A stretch of 9,914 nucleotides of DNA from Candidatus Symbiothrix sp. Lineage in GTDB: Bacteria > Bacteroidota > Bacteroidia > Bacteroidales > Azobacteroidaceae. The stretch spans positions 1 through 9,914 of the forward strand of contig JAITXK010000068.1 of the NCBI GenBank assembly GCA_031284765.1, read 5' to 3'. The notes below the pieces were generated by a model. That model had not been told where the DNA came from and searched no databases. It saw only the letters and a program-made list of their open reading frames with translations. Below are positions 1 through 7,017 of this stretch, piece after piece. Every line of letters starts with the position of its first letter. Position 1 is the first letter of the stretch. The translations under genes were made by a program, and so were the position numbers.

Positions 1-186
1 GTCCGCGATAAAGACGATGTATTGGAATACAGTACCGACCCCGAATTGATTGAAGAAGAATACGGCCGGATGGTTGATGTGGTAATTGACGGCGGTTACG
101 GCGGTTTAATCCCTTCTACCGTAGTGGATTGCACCGGCGAAGAAATCGAAATCATACGGCAAGGAAAAGGAGAATTGATAGAATGA
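1..186 (+). CDS. Sua5/YciO/YrdC-family protein, C-terminal end (threonylcarbamoyl-AMP synthase-like), partial
   Basis: Only the last 61 codons are present, open from base 1 and ending at TGA 184-186. The visible peptide includes YGRMVDVVIDGGYGG, then PSTVVDCTG, and ends near IIRQGKGEL. The run of a glycine-rich turn, P-S/T-T-V-V-D and a closing I-I-R-x-G is characteristic of the end of the Sua5/YciO/YrdC/YwlC fold. Family members make L-threonylcarbamoyl-AMP from threonine, bicarbonate and ATP for the t6A modification of ANN-decoding tRNAs in the cytoplasm. The close relative YciO shares the fold but its role is less settled, and the substrate-binding N-terminal part lies outside the window, so TsaC and YciO cannot be separated here. 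The stop overlaps the start of the next gene (ATGA), suggesting translational coupling. Confidence 0.75.
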   Translation, partial: VRDKDDVLEYSTDPELIEEEYGRMVDVVIDGGYGGLIPSTVVDCTGEEIEIIRQGKGELIE

Positions 187-1889
187 AAGATATGAAATTA
201 GGTGTTATTATGTCGGTTAAGCCCGTAATGAGGGTGTTATTATTCGGATTATTGTTTGCTCAGGTTGTACAAGCGCAAGAGCCTGTTACACCTATGAGCA
301 TCCCCCTGTATTTGAGCGGCAATTTTGGCGAATTACGGGGCGGACATTTCCATTCCGGAATCGATTTTAAGACGCAGGAACGCACCGGACAACCCGTGCG
401 AGCCGTCAAAGACGGATTTGTTTCGCGGGTGAATGTCAGTCCTTATGGCTATGGTAATGCACTGTATATCAATCATCCCGATGGAACGACTTCGGTTTAT
501 GCCCATTTGGAACGTTTTGCCCCGAAAATCGAAACGGTTGTGCGAAACAGGCAATATACCACCGAGTCGTTTGCGGTGGAACTCTATCCTTCGGAGAAAA
601 CATTTCCGGTAAAGCAAGGTGAACGCATTGCGTGGAGTGGTAATTCGGGTGGTTCAGGCGGCCCGCACCTGCATTTTGAATTTCGAAATACGAAGACGGG
701 CAAAGTCATGGATGCTTTGCCGTATTACAAAAAGCAAATTCTCGATACCCGTCCGCCCCAAGTGCAGGAAATCCGGTTGTATCCGCAGTTCAATGCAGGA
801 ATAGTGAATGGAAAGATTCAAAATCAATCGTTTAACGTATCAACGGATAAAGCAGGCCGGAAAAGTGTGGCAAAAACCTTAACGGCTTGGGGTAAAATTG
901 GTGTCGGCATCAAAGCATACGATGTAATGAATGAAACGTCCAACATTTATGGCGTAAATGAAATTATCCTGAAAATGGACGGCAAAGTAATCTATCACTC
1001 GTTGATGGATGGCTTTTACTTTGAAGACTCCCGTTACATCAACTCCTATATCGATTGGCAGGAATGGATTGAAAACAAATCGTTTTACATCAAGTCGTTT
1101 ACCGAGCCGGGTAATAAACTCCGCATCAACCTGCCTGTAAATAAAGGAATGATCACTATCAATGAAGAAAAAATATACCATCTGGAATATATTTTGAAAG
1201 ATGTATATGACAATACAAGCCGTTTGAACTTCAATATTGAAGGCAAACCAACGCGAATTCCTTATACACCACCTGCCGGCACGTATTTTGCTTATAATAA
1301 GGATAATGCCTTTGTCGGACAAGGGGTGAATTTGAAAATTCCGGCAGGCAATTTATATACTGATACCTATCTGCAAGTGGTTGTGATTCCGAATGATACG
1401 GCATTTGCCCCTGTTTACAACATAGGAGAGCGGATACCTCTACATTCATATTGTCCTGTCACATTGGATATTCCGAACGATATTTTTCCCGATAAATCAA
1501 AATACGGCGTGGTGCAGATTGGACGCGGGAACCGTTCGTGGTTGGGCGGCAAATACCTGAACGGCCGAATACAGGCTAAAACGCGCGAATTGGGTTCATT
1601 TACCGTCGAAACAGACAACAATCCACCGGTGATTCGTCCGGTTAAAGAGCTGAATTGGACTGCCAATCAACAAATTCTGTTACGCATTGTTGACGATTTG
1701 AGCGGTATTCAAAGCTATAAAGGAACTTTGGACGGCCGTTTTGTCCTCTTCGAATACGATGCCAAATCCAATATATTGTCTTGCAAATACGATTCCCAAC
1801 GGATGAAAAAAGGGGAACAAACCTTGCGATTGGTGGTAACAGACGGCGCAGGCAATCAGGCAGAATATCGTAAACAAATTGAATTTTAA
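183..1889 (+). CDS. Secreted M23-family (LytM-type) zinc metallopeptidase
   Basis: This is a predicted exported peptidoglycan endopeptidase or related factor of 568 residues. After the N-terminus, a hydrophobic stretch (about residues 17-31, RVLLFGLLFAQVVQA) ends in a plausible signal peptidase I site at VQA|Q. The M23 domain spans about residues 38-175. It carries the zinc-binding H57-x3-D61 (HSGID), the H108 of YAHLERF and the H162-L-H164 motif (GPHLHFEF), so all LytM metal ligands and catalytic histidines appear to be present. The remaining roughly 390 residues are beta-rich with DNNPP- and DDLSG-type turns, suggesting Ig-like modules; no named domain is assigned. ATG 183 is chosen because AAGGAG (167-172) sits 10 bases upstream and the codon overlaps the previous stop. 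In-frame ATGs at 192, 210 and 228 would give a shorter leader, and 228 would make a compact signal peptide. The family cleaves peptide cross-links in murein; the exact bond is not predictable. A reading frame extending upstream to TTG 129 is not favoured. Confidence 0.9.
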   Translation: MKDMKLGVIMSVKPVMRVLLFGLLFAQVVQAQEPVTPMSIPLYLSGNFGELRGGHFHSGIDFKTQERTGQPVRAVKDGFVSRVNVSPYGYGNALYINHPDGTTSVYAHLERFAPKIETVVRNRQYTTESFAVELYPSEKTFPVKQGERIAWSGNSGGSGGPHLHFEFRNTKTGKVMDALPYYKKQILDTRPPQVQEIRLYPQFNAGIVNGKIQNQSFNVSTDKAGRKSVAKTLTAWGKIGVGIKAYDVMNETSNIYGVNEIILKMDGKVIYHSLMDGFYFEDSRYINSYIDWQEWIENKSFYIKSFTEPGNKLRINLPVNKGMITINEEKIYHLEYILKDVYDNTSRLNFNIEGKPTRIPYTPPAGTYFAYNKDNAFVGQGVNLKIPAGNLYTDTYLQVVVIPNDTAFAPVYNIGERIPLHSYCPVTLDIPNDIFPDKSKYGVVQIGRGNRSWLGGKYLNGRIQAKTRELGSFTVETDNNPPVIRPVKELNWTANQQILLRIVDDLSGIQSYKGTLDGRFVLFEYDAKSNILSCKYDSQRMKKGEQTLRLVVTDGAGNQAEYRKQIEF

Positions 1890-1906
1890 CATAAAAACCA
1901 AGCAAC

Positions 1907-4021
1907 ATGCAAACCAACCAACAACTCGAACTTGCCACTAACTATGTGCGATACACAGGGCAAAACATCTTTTTGACAGGGAAGGCCGGTACCGGCAAAA
2001 CTACTTTTTTGCACCATTTACGTGAAACATTGTCCAAACGAATGGTTGTGGTGGCGCCGACAGGCGTTGCTGCCATCAATGCGCATGGAGTAACCATTCA
2101 TTCGTTTTTCCAGTTGCCTTTTGGCCTCATGGTGGATGTTGACCGTCTGAAATCCGACCAAATGCGCCTCAGCCGTGAAAAAACCAATATCATTCGGAGT
2201 CTTGATTTATTGGTAATTGATGAAATCAGTATGGTTCGCGCCGATTTATTGGATGCGGTAGATGCTGTGCTTCGTCGTTTCCGCACCCACAGCAAACCTT
2301 TTGGCGGCGTTCAACTGCTGATGATTGGCGATTTGCAACAGCTGGCCCCTGTGGTTAAGGATGATGAACGCGAACTGCTCAGTCGTTATTACGATACGCC
2401 TTATTTCTTCAGCAGTAAGGCCTTACGTGAAACATCGTTTGTGAGCATCGAACTCACGCATGTTTTTCGTCAGCAAGACGAACATTTTATTTCTATCTTG
2501 AATAAAGTCCGTGAAAACAATCTGGATGCCTCGGCGCTCGAAGCTTTAAATAAACGCTATATTCCTGATTTTCAACCGAAAGAAGGCGACGGCTATATCA
2601 CGCTTTGCACACACAATGCGCAGGCACAACGCCTCAACGACAGCAAACTTTCGGCCTTGCGGGGAAAAGAATTTCGTTTTAAAGCCACTGTAGAAGGAAC
2701 TTTTCCCGAATATTCCTATCCCACCGATTTTGAATTGGTATTGAAAGAACAGGCGCAAGTGATGTTCGTAAAAAACGACTCGTCGGCCGAAAAGCTTTTT
2801 TACAACGGGAAGATAGGGAAAATTGCGCACATCGATGCGAAAGAAATTGTGGTTCGTTGTCCGGATGACGATGAAGAAATTACGGTTCAACCCATGAAAT
2901 GGAGCAATGTACGCTTCAGTCTCAACGAAGCAACCAACGAAATAGAAGAAGTGGAGGAAGGTTCGTTTATCCAATATCCGCTCAAATTGGCGTGGGCGAT
3001 TACCATTCACAAGAGTCAGGGATTGACTTTTGAGCGTGCCGTCATTGATGCCCAATCGTCTTTTGCTCATGGACAGGTGTATGTCGCCCTCAGCCGTTGT
3101 AAGACGCTCGAAGGCATGGTGCTCAGTACCCCTATTCACAACCGCAGTATTATTAACGACCGGACAGTCAGCGGTTTTACGCAACAAATCGAGCAAAATC
3201 AACCCGATGAAAATCAGTTGAATTCGGCGCGCATAGCCTATCAAAACGAGTTATTGATGGAACTTTTTCGCTTTGGCACATTCCGGAACCGGATATTGTA
3301 CATTGAAAAAATCATTCATGAAAATGCGGGGAGTATTCCTGTTTTTACACAAAATTTGTTGCAGAAAATGTTTCCGCCGGTGCAGCAGGACATCATTGAG
3401 GTGGCCGACAAGTTTCAAGCGCAAATCAATCGCTTGTTGCCTCCGCAACCCGATGTGGAACAAAATACGGCTTTGCAGGAGCGCATTGGTCCGGCGGCTG
3501 TTTATTTTTCCGCAAAAACACAAACGCTCCTGTTGGATGTGCTGTCCAAAGCCGATTTGGATATTGACAATAAAGCCGTGAAAAAGCAGCTGAACGATGC
3601 CGTAAACCGTTTGGAGGAAGATGCCCGCATCAAATACGAAAGTCTGAAAGCTTGTAGTTCTGGTTTCCGTTTGATGGACTTGTTGCAGGCAAAAGCCATA
3701 GCATCCATCGAAAAGACCAAACCGAAAGAAGCCCGCAAGTTCTCCGCCTTGGAGAACGAAGAAATAGTGCACCCGATATTATTCAATCGTCTTCGGACTT
3801 GGCGGACGGTCAAATCGGTTGAAATGAATGTGCCTGCTTACGGGATTTTTTCGCAAAAAGCCTTGTACGAATTAGTCAATTATCTGCCGGTTGAGGGTAA
3901 AACACTGGCGCAAATCAACGGCATTGGGCCGAAGAAACTGCAACAGTTCGGGGCGGAAATTATTGAGATTATTCAGGAGTATTGCAACGAACAAAAGATA
4001 GAGGGCAAGATAGTTGGTTAG
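1907..4021 (+). CDS. Pif1-like SF1 DNA helicase with C-terminal HRDC domain
   Basis: A 704-residue cytoplasmic helicase, probably acting 5' to 3' in DNA repair or replication as in the Pif1/RecD-like SF1B group. The motifs appear in order: Walker A GKAGTGKTT (25-33); the Pif1-type motif Ia APTGVAAINAHGVTIHSFF (50-68); Walker B with D105-E106 in VIDEISMV; motif III GDLQQLAPVV (141-150); motif IV around LTHVFRQQ (183-190); and the late motifs AITIHKSQGLTF (364-375) and VYVALSR (391-397). Residues about 410-620 are charged and helical with no domain I can name. Residues about 625-694 (LFNRLRTWR...INGIGPKKLQQFG) match the HRDC fold found in RecQ-type helicases, which helps DNA binding. The gene begins 17 bases after the peptidase and lacks a clear Shine-Dalgarno site, having the A-rich leader usual in Bacteroidota. 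Co-transcription with the upstream genes is inferred. The helicase core is certain; the biological role is not. Confidence 0.92.
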   Translation: MQTNQQLELATNYVRYTGQNIFLTGKAGTGKTTFLHHLRETLSKRMVVVAPTGVAAINAHGVTIHSFFQLPFGLMVDVDRLKSDQMRLSREKTNIIRSLDLLVIDEISMVRADLLDAVDAVLRRFRTHSKPFGGVQLLMIGDLQQLAPVVKDDERELLSRYYDTPYFFSSKALRETSFVSIELTHVFRQQDEHFISILNKVRENNLDASALEALNKRYIPDFQPKEGDGYITLCTHNAQAQRLNDSKLSALRGKEFRFKATVEGTFPEYSYPTDFELVLKEQAQVMFVKNDSSAEKLFYNGKIGKIAHIDAKEIVVRCPDDDEEITVQPMKWSNVRFSLNEATNEIEEVEEGSFIQYPLKLAWAITIHKSQGLTFERAVIDAQSSFAHGQVYVALSRCKTLEGMVLSTPIHNRSIINDRTVSGFTQQIEQNQPDENQLNSARIAYQNELLMELFRFGTFRNRILYIEKIIHENAGSIPVFTQNLLQKMFPPVQQDIIEVADKFQAQINRLLPPQPDVEQNTALQERIGPAAVYFSAKTQTLLLDVLSKADLDIDNKAVKKQLNDAVNRLEEDARIKYESLKACSSGFRLMDLLQAKAIASIEKTKPKEARKFSALENEEIVHPILFNRLRTWRTVKSVEMNVPAYGIFSQKALYELVNYLPVEGKTLAQINGIGPKKLQQFGAEIIEIIQEYCNEQKIEGKIVG

Positions 4022-4082
4022 CCCACAATCTTCAGGTTATTCCAAAATAAAAGTTAAAAATTAAATCTTTTCTCTTGAAAAC

Positions 4083-4113
4083 TTGCACAACATTTTTTTC
4101 TCTTTTATATTTG
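4083..4113 (+). promoter_or_regulatory. Bacteroidota-type sigma-ABfr promoter for the pump operon
   Basis: The -7 element TATATTTG (4106-4113) fits the Bacteroidota consensus TAnnTTTG exactly, and a TTG -33 element (4083-4085) lies 20 bases upstream, the expected distance. The transcription start would fall near 4118-4121, giving a leader of about 30 bases before the tetR start codon. It is the only convincing promoter in the window and sits in the only intergenic region longer than 35 bases. No activator site is evident. Confidence 0.72.
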
Positions 4114-4120
4114 TCGCCTG

Positions 4121-4136
4121 TTAACAGAGTTGTTAA
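4121..4136. promoter_or_regulatory. Candidate TetR-family operator (inverted repeat)
   Basis: TTAACA-GAGT-TGTTAA is a perfect 6-base inverted repeat with a 4-base spacer. It starts 8 bases after the -7 element, so it covers the predicted transcription start. Length and placement suit a TetR-family dimer that blocks initiation, and the regulator gene begins 15 bases downstream. The symmetry is seen in the sequence; its use as an operator is inferred. Confidence 0.55.
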
Positions 4137-4151
4137 ACAAATCAACTAAAC

Positions 4152-4775
4152 ATGGAAGTAAATCAGACAAACACAGAGCAAAGCATATTGGCGGCCGCGG
4201 AGCAAATTTTTATTCAAAAAGGTTTTGCCGCTACCCGTTGCATGGAAATTGCTGCGGCAGCAGGTGTAAATCATGCCATGCTGCATTATTATTTTCGGAC
4301 CAAAGAAGTGTTGTTCAATCAGATTTTTGAGAAAAAAGCGGCGCAACTGTTGAACTTTTTTGTTAAAGCTTTTGACAGCGACTTGCCTTTTTTTGAGAAA
4401 TTGCAAATCGGCATCGAAACGCATTTCGATTTTCTGGTTGAAAATCCAAGACTTCCCCTGTTTGTTTTTCGGGAAATCATTCAAAGTCAGGAGCGGAAAC
4501 AGTTTATTTTACAGCAAGTTTTTCCGATTGGAATGGAACTATTGAAGCAAATAGAGAGGGCTTTTAACAAGGAAGAGAAAAAGGGTGGCGTCCGTCCGGT
4601 TAAATTCTTCGATTTATTGTTGAATATCGGGTCATTAAATGTCTTTGCTTTTGTTGCCGCGCAAATTTTCTTTGATGTAGAAAAAGACCGTGAGAATCCT
4701 GAGTATCAAAAATTTTTGAATGCGAGAAAGAAAAACAATGTAGAAATCATTATCAATAGTTTGAAAATACAATGA
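4152..4775 (+). CDS. TetR/AcrR-family transcriptional regulator
   Basis: A 207-residue one-component regulator, the usual size for the family. The N-terminal DNA-binding domain covers about residues 8-58: helix 1 ILAAAEQIFIQKGFAATR, then the helix-turn-helix MEIAAAAGVNHAMLHYYF (31-48), followed by the typical F-R-T-K-E-V-L-F. The rest is a helical ligand-binding and dimerisation domain whose ligand cannot be predicted. It is the first gene after the promoter and its stop overlaps the start of the TolC-like gene (ATGA, 4772-4775), so regulator and pump should share one transcript. The likely mode is autorepression of the whole operon through the inverted repeat at the transcription start, relieved by a pump substrate. 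The same pairing occurs in E. coli, where the TetR-family protein CecR (YbiH) controls ybhGFSR. There is no clear Shine-Dalgarno site; the leader is A-rich. Confidence 0.93.
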   Translation: MEVNQTNTEQSILAAAEQIFIQKGFAATRCMEIAAAAGVNHAMLHYYFRTKEVLFNQIFEKKAAQLLNFFVKAFDSDLPFFEKLQIGIETHFDFLVENPRLPLFVFREIIQSQERKQFILQQVFPIGMELLKQIERAFNKEEKKGGVRPVKFFDLLLNIGSLNVFAFVAAQIFFDVEKDRENPEYQKFLNARKKNNVEIIINSLKIQ

Positions 4776-6073
4776 AAACAATCCTTGTTAGTATTCTATC
4801 GTTGATGGGTTTTGGTTCAATCGCATCCGCTCAACTGACGATTGACGATTGCCAACAACAAGCCAAAGAAAATTATCCGCTGATTCGGAAATACGATTTA
4901 ATCCGGCAATCGAAAAACTATAACTTGTCGAATGTTGCCAAGGCGTGGTTGCCTCAGGTTCAGCTGAATGCACGGGCGACTTACCAATCGGAAGTGACGA
5001 AAATTCCGATTGATTTCTCGCAATTGGGTGCTTTAGGCTCACTGTTTCCCGAAATTCCAACGCCAACGAAAGACCAATATCAGGTAACTATCGAGGCCTC
5101 TCAGGTAATTTGGGACGGCGGCGCCATCCGCTCGCAACGCAAACTGGCGGAAGCCGGTTCGGAAGTGGAAAGCCAGCAGTTGGAAGTTGAAATGTACGCC
5201 TTGGAAGACCGCGTCAATCAATTGTTTTTCGGCATTCTGCTCTGCGATGCACAACTGGAACAAAACCGTTTCCTGACGGACGAATTGCAACGGAATGTGG
5301 TGCGCGTACAGTCATTTATGGAATCGGGGGTGGCCAATCAGTCCGATTTGGACGTTGTGAGAATCGAACAGTTGAATGCGAAACAGGTGCGCACACAGAT
5401 TCAATCTGCTCGCCGGGCATACGTGGAAATGTTGGGTTTGATGCTCGGTCAAGAGTTGCCGGAAAATATGGTTCTTGTAAAACCGGATATCAATAATGCC
5501 TCTTTTGCCCTTGCGGGTTCAACTCGCAACCTCCGGATTAACCGGCCTGAACTGCAATTCTTCAGCGCACAAGCCCGCCTGTTTGATGCACAAAAAGCCC
5601 TGATTAAATCTTCATTCCTGCCGAAATTAGGTTTGTTTTTGCAGGGCGGATACGGCCGTCCGGGCTTGAACATGCTGTCGGACGAGTTTGACGCTTTTTA
5701 TATCGGCGGTGTCCGCCTGTCGTGGAACTTCGGCGCACTATACACGCAAAAAAATGATTTACGGAAGATTGAAGTGAATAAAAATGCGGTCGATACACAG
5801 AAAGACTTTTTTTTATACAACATCCGTTTGAGTGCGAGCCGAGAGAATCAGGAACTTCAACGCTTGCACGCCCTGATGCAGGACGATGACGAGATTGTGT
5901 CGCTACGCGAAAACATTCGCAAATCGGCCGAGGCCAAAGTGGAGAATGGAACGCTCACCGTTACCGACCTCATGAGGGAACTGACTCAGGAAAATATCGC
6001 CCGACAAACAAAAACGGCGCATGAAATTGATTTATTGAGGGCGATTTATAATTTAAGGAATGTTACGAACTGA
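4772..6073 (+). CDS. TolC-family outer membrane efflux channel
   Basis: A 433-residue exported protein with an N-terminal signal peptide (residues 1-20, hydrophobic core ILVSILSLMGFG, cleavage after ASA). After cleavage it shows the outer membrane efflux pattern: LTIDDCQQQAKENYPLIRK at the start, long amphipathic helices rich in Q, E, L and A, and the internal duplication expected of OEP domains. The first half runs to about residue 220 and the second resumes near RPELQFFSAQARLFDAQ and ends with NGTLTVTDLMRELTQENIARQ. TolC proteins trimerise into a beta-barrel in the outer membrane with a helical tunnel across the periplasm, accepting substrate from the adaptor. Its place between the regulator and the adaptor gene suggests a channel dedicated to this pump. 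The start codon overlaps the tetR stop, and the length is within the family's normal range. Confidence 0.92.
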   Translation: MKTILVSILSLMGFGSIASAQLTIDDCQQQAKENYPLIRKYDLIRQSKNYNLSNVAKAWLPQVQLNARATYQSEVTKIPIDFSQLGALGSLFPEIPTPTKDQYQVTIEASQVIWDGGAIRSQRKLAEAGSEVESQQLEVEMYALEDRVNQLFFGILLCDAQLEQNRFLTDELQRNVVRVQSFMESGVANQSDLDVVRIEQLNAKQVRTQIQSARRAYVEMLGLMLGQELPENMVLVKPDINNASFALAGSTRNLRINRPELQFFSAQARLFDAQKALIKSSFLPKLGLFLQGGYGRPGLNMLSDEFDAFYIGGVRLSWNFGALYTQKNDLRKIEVNKNAVDTQKDFFLYNIRLSASRENQELQRLHALMQDDDEIVSLRENIRKSAEAKVENGTLTVTDLMRELTQENIARQTKTAHEIDLLRAIYNLRNVTN

Positions 6074-6103
6074 CCTCTCCCCCCGGGAGGCCAAAATACA
6101 AAA
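6074..6103. repeat. C-rich palindromic element in the tolC-adaptor gap (copy A)
   Basis: The gap begins immediately after the TolC stop with CCTCTCCCCCCGGGAGG (6074-6090), which can form a CTCCC/GGGAG hairpin (6077-6081 with 6085-6089, 3-base loop). It continues with CCAAAATACAAAA, the A-rich leader of the adaptor gene. A shortened version of the whole stretch occurs after the permease gene at 9787, and its first ten bases recur at 7854. No U-run follows, so a strong terminator is unlikely. Confidence 0.6.
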
Positions 6104-6105
6104 AT

Positions 6106-7017
6106 ATGAACACAAATAAAACAATGACCCTGTGCATCCTCTTGTTCGTCGTAACAAGTTGCGGAAACAAAAAAGGAAAATCCGATGCTTCGGGAACTTT
6201 CGAGGCATCGGAAGTAGTAGTATCGGCGCAAGCCGCTGGACAAATCCTGCAATTCGATATTGCGGAAGGCCAAACATTGGAGGCAAACCAATCTGCGGGC
6301 TATATCGACACGCTGCAATTGCATCTGAAAAAAGAACAGTTGCAGGCGAGTATGAAAGCCGTCAATAGTCGAACCTACAATGTTGCCGTGCAAATTGCAT
6401 CGCTCAAACAGCAGATTGCCAAGCAGCAAACGGAGTTGTCCCGCTTCCAAAAGTTGCAACAAGCAAATGCCACCACGCAAAAGCAAGTCGATGATATTCA
6501 GTCGTCTATCGACGTGCTGCAAAAGCAATTAGCGGCACAAACGGATGCGTTGCAGAACGGCAACAGCAGTCTTTCGTCCGAAATCGCCGCTTTGCAGATT
6601 CAAGTGGAACAGGTGGAGGATTTGATTGCAAAAAGCCTGATTACCGCACCGGTTAGCGGAACAGTCCTGTCGAAATATGCCGAGAAAGGCGAATTGGCTG
6701 CGCAAGGCAAACCCTTGTTCAAAATGGCAAATCTGGACGACCTCTATTTGCGAGCCTACATTGTCGCCGAACAACTTACACAGTTGAAACTGAATCAGAA
6801 AGTGTCGGTCTTTGCCGATTTCGGGCGAAAAGAATTGAACGAATACAAAGGTGAAATCACATGGATTTCCGACAAGGCGGAATTTACACCCCGCACGATT
6901 TTGACCAAAAACGAACGTGCCAATCAAGTGTATGCCGTGAAAATTGCAGTCAAAAACGATGGGTATCTAAAAATTGGAATGTATGGCGAAGTCAGATTCG
7001 GGAGCAATCTCCGTTAA
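6106..7017 (+). CDS. HlyD/YbhG-like periplasmic adaptor (membrane fusion) lipoprotein
   Basis: A 303-residue adaptor joining the inner-membrane transporter to the outer-membrane channel. The N-terminus is a lipoprotein signal: hydrophobic core TLCILLFV and lipobox VTSC with the modified cysteine at residue 19. Then come the first half of the lipoyl domain (about 34-65, SAQAAGQILQFDIAEGQ), a long alpha-helical hairpin rich in K, Q, L and E (about 70-175) for TolC contact, the second lipoyl half (ITAPVSGTVLSKYAEKGE, 179-196) and a beta-barrel domain (about 216-300, including FTPRTILTKNERANQVYAVKI). The KAEFTPR...ERANQVYAVKI stretch is typical of YbhG-like adaptors serving ABC-2 exporters. ATG 6106 is used; ATG 6124 would also keep the lipobox. 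The residues after the cysteine (GNKKGKSD) are basic rather than acidic, so periplasm-facing anchoring is more likely than surface exposure (inference). Confidence 0.92.
   Translation: MNTNKTMTLCILLFVVTSCGNKKGKSDASGTFEASEVVVSAQAAGQILQFDIAEGQTLEANQSAGYIDTLQLHLKKEQLQASMKAVNSRTYNVAVQIASLKQQIAKQQTELSRFQKLQQANATTQKQVDDIQSSIDVLQKQLAAQTDALQNGNSSLSSEIAALQIQVEQVEDLIAKSLITAPVSGTVLSKYAEKGELAAQGKPLFKMANLDDLYLRAYIVAEQLTQLKLNQKVSVFADFGRKELNEYKGEITWISDKAEFTPRTILTKNERANQVYAVKIAVKNDGYLKIGMYGEVRFGSNLR

Noticed and set aside
129..182. N-terminal extension of the M23 peptidase to TTG 129.
   Set aside because: It would add an arginine-rich segment before the signal peptide and overlap the upstream gene by 58 bases, while ATG 183 has a Shine-Dalgarno site and a normal ATGA junction.
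2546..3244. A 232-codon minus-strand open frame within the helicase gene.
   Set aside because: It lies wholly inside conserved helicase motifs, has no recognisable domain and no promoter or start context, so it is a chance antisense frame.
4022..4080. Possible terminator after the helicase gene in an AT-rich stretch (AAAAG ... CTTTT).
   Set aside because: The arms are short and contain only A-T pairs apart from one G-C, and no stable stem followed by a T-run is present. I cannot support a terminator call.
6974..6982. TTG 6974 as the start of the fused ATPase.
   Set aside because: ATG 6983 is three codons downstream, is the stronger start codon, and already precedes the conserved domain by a normal margin.
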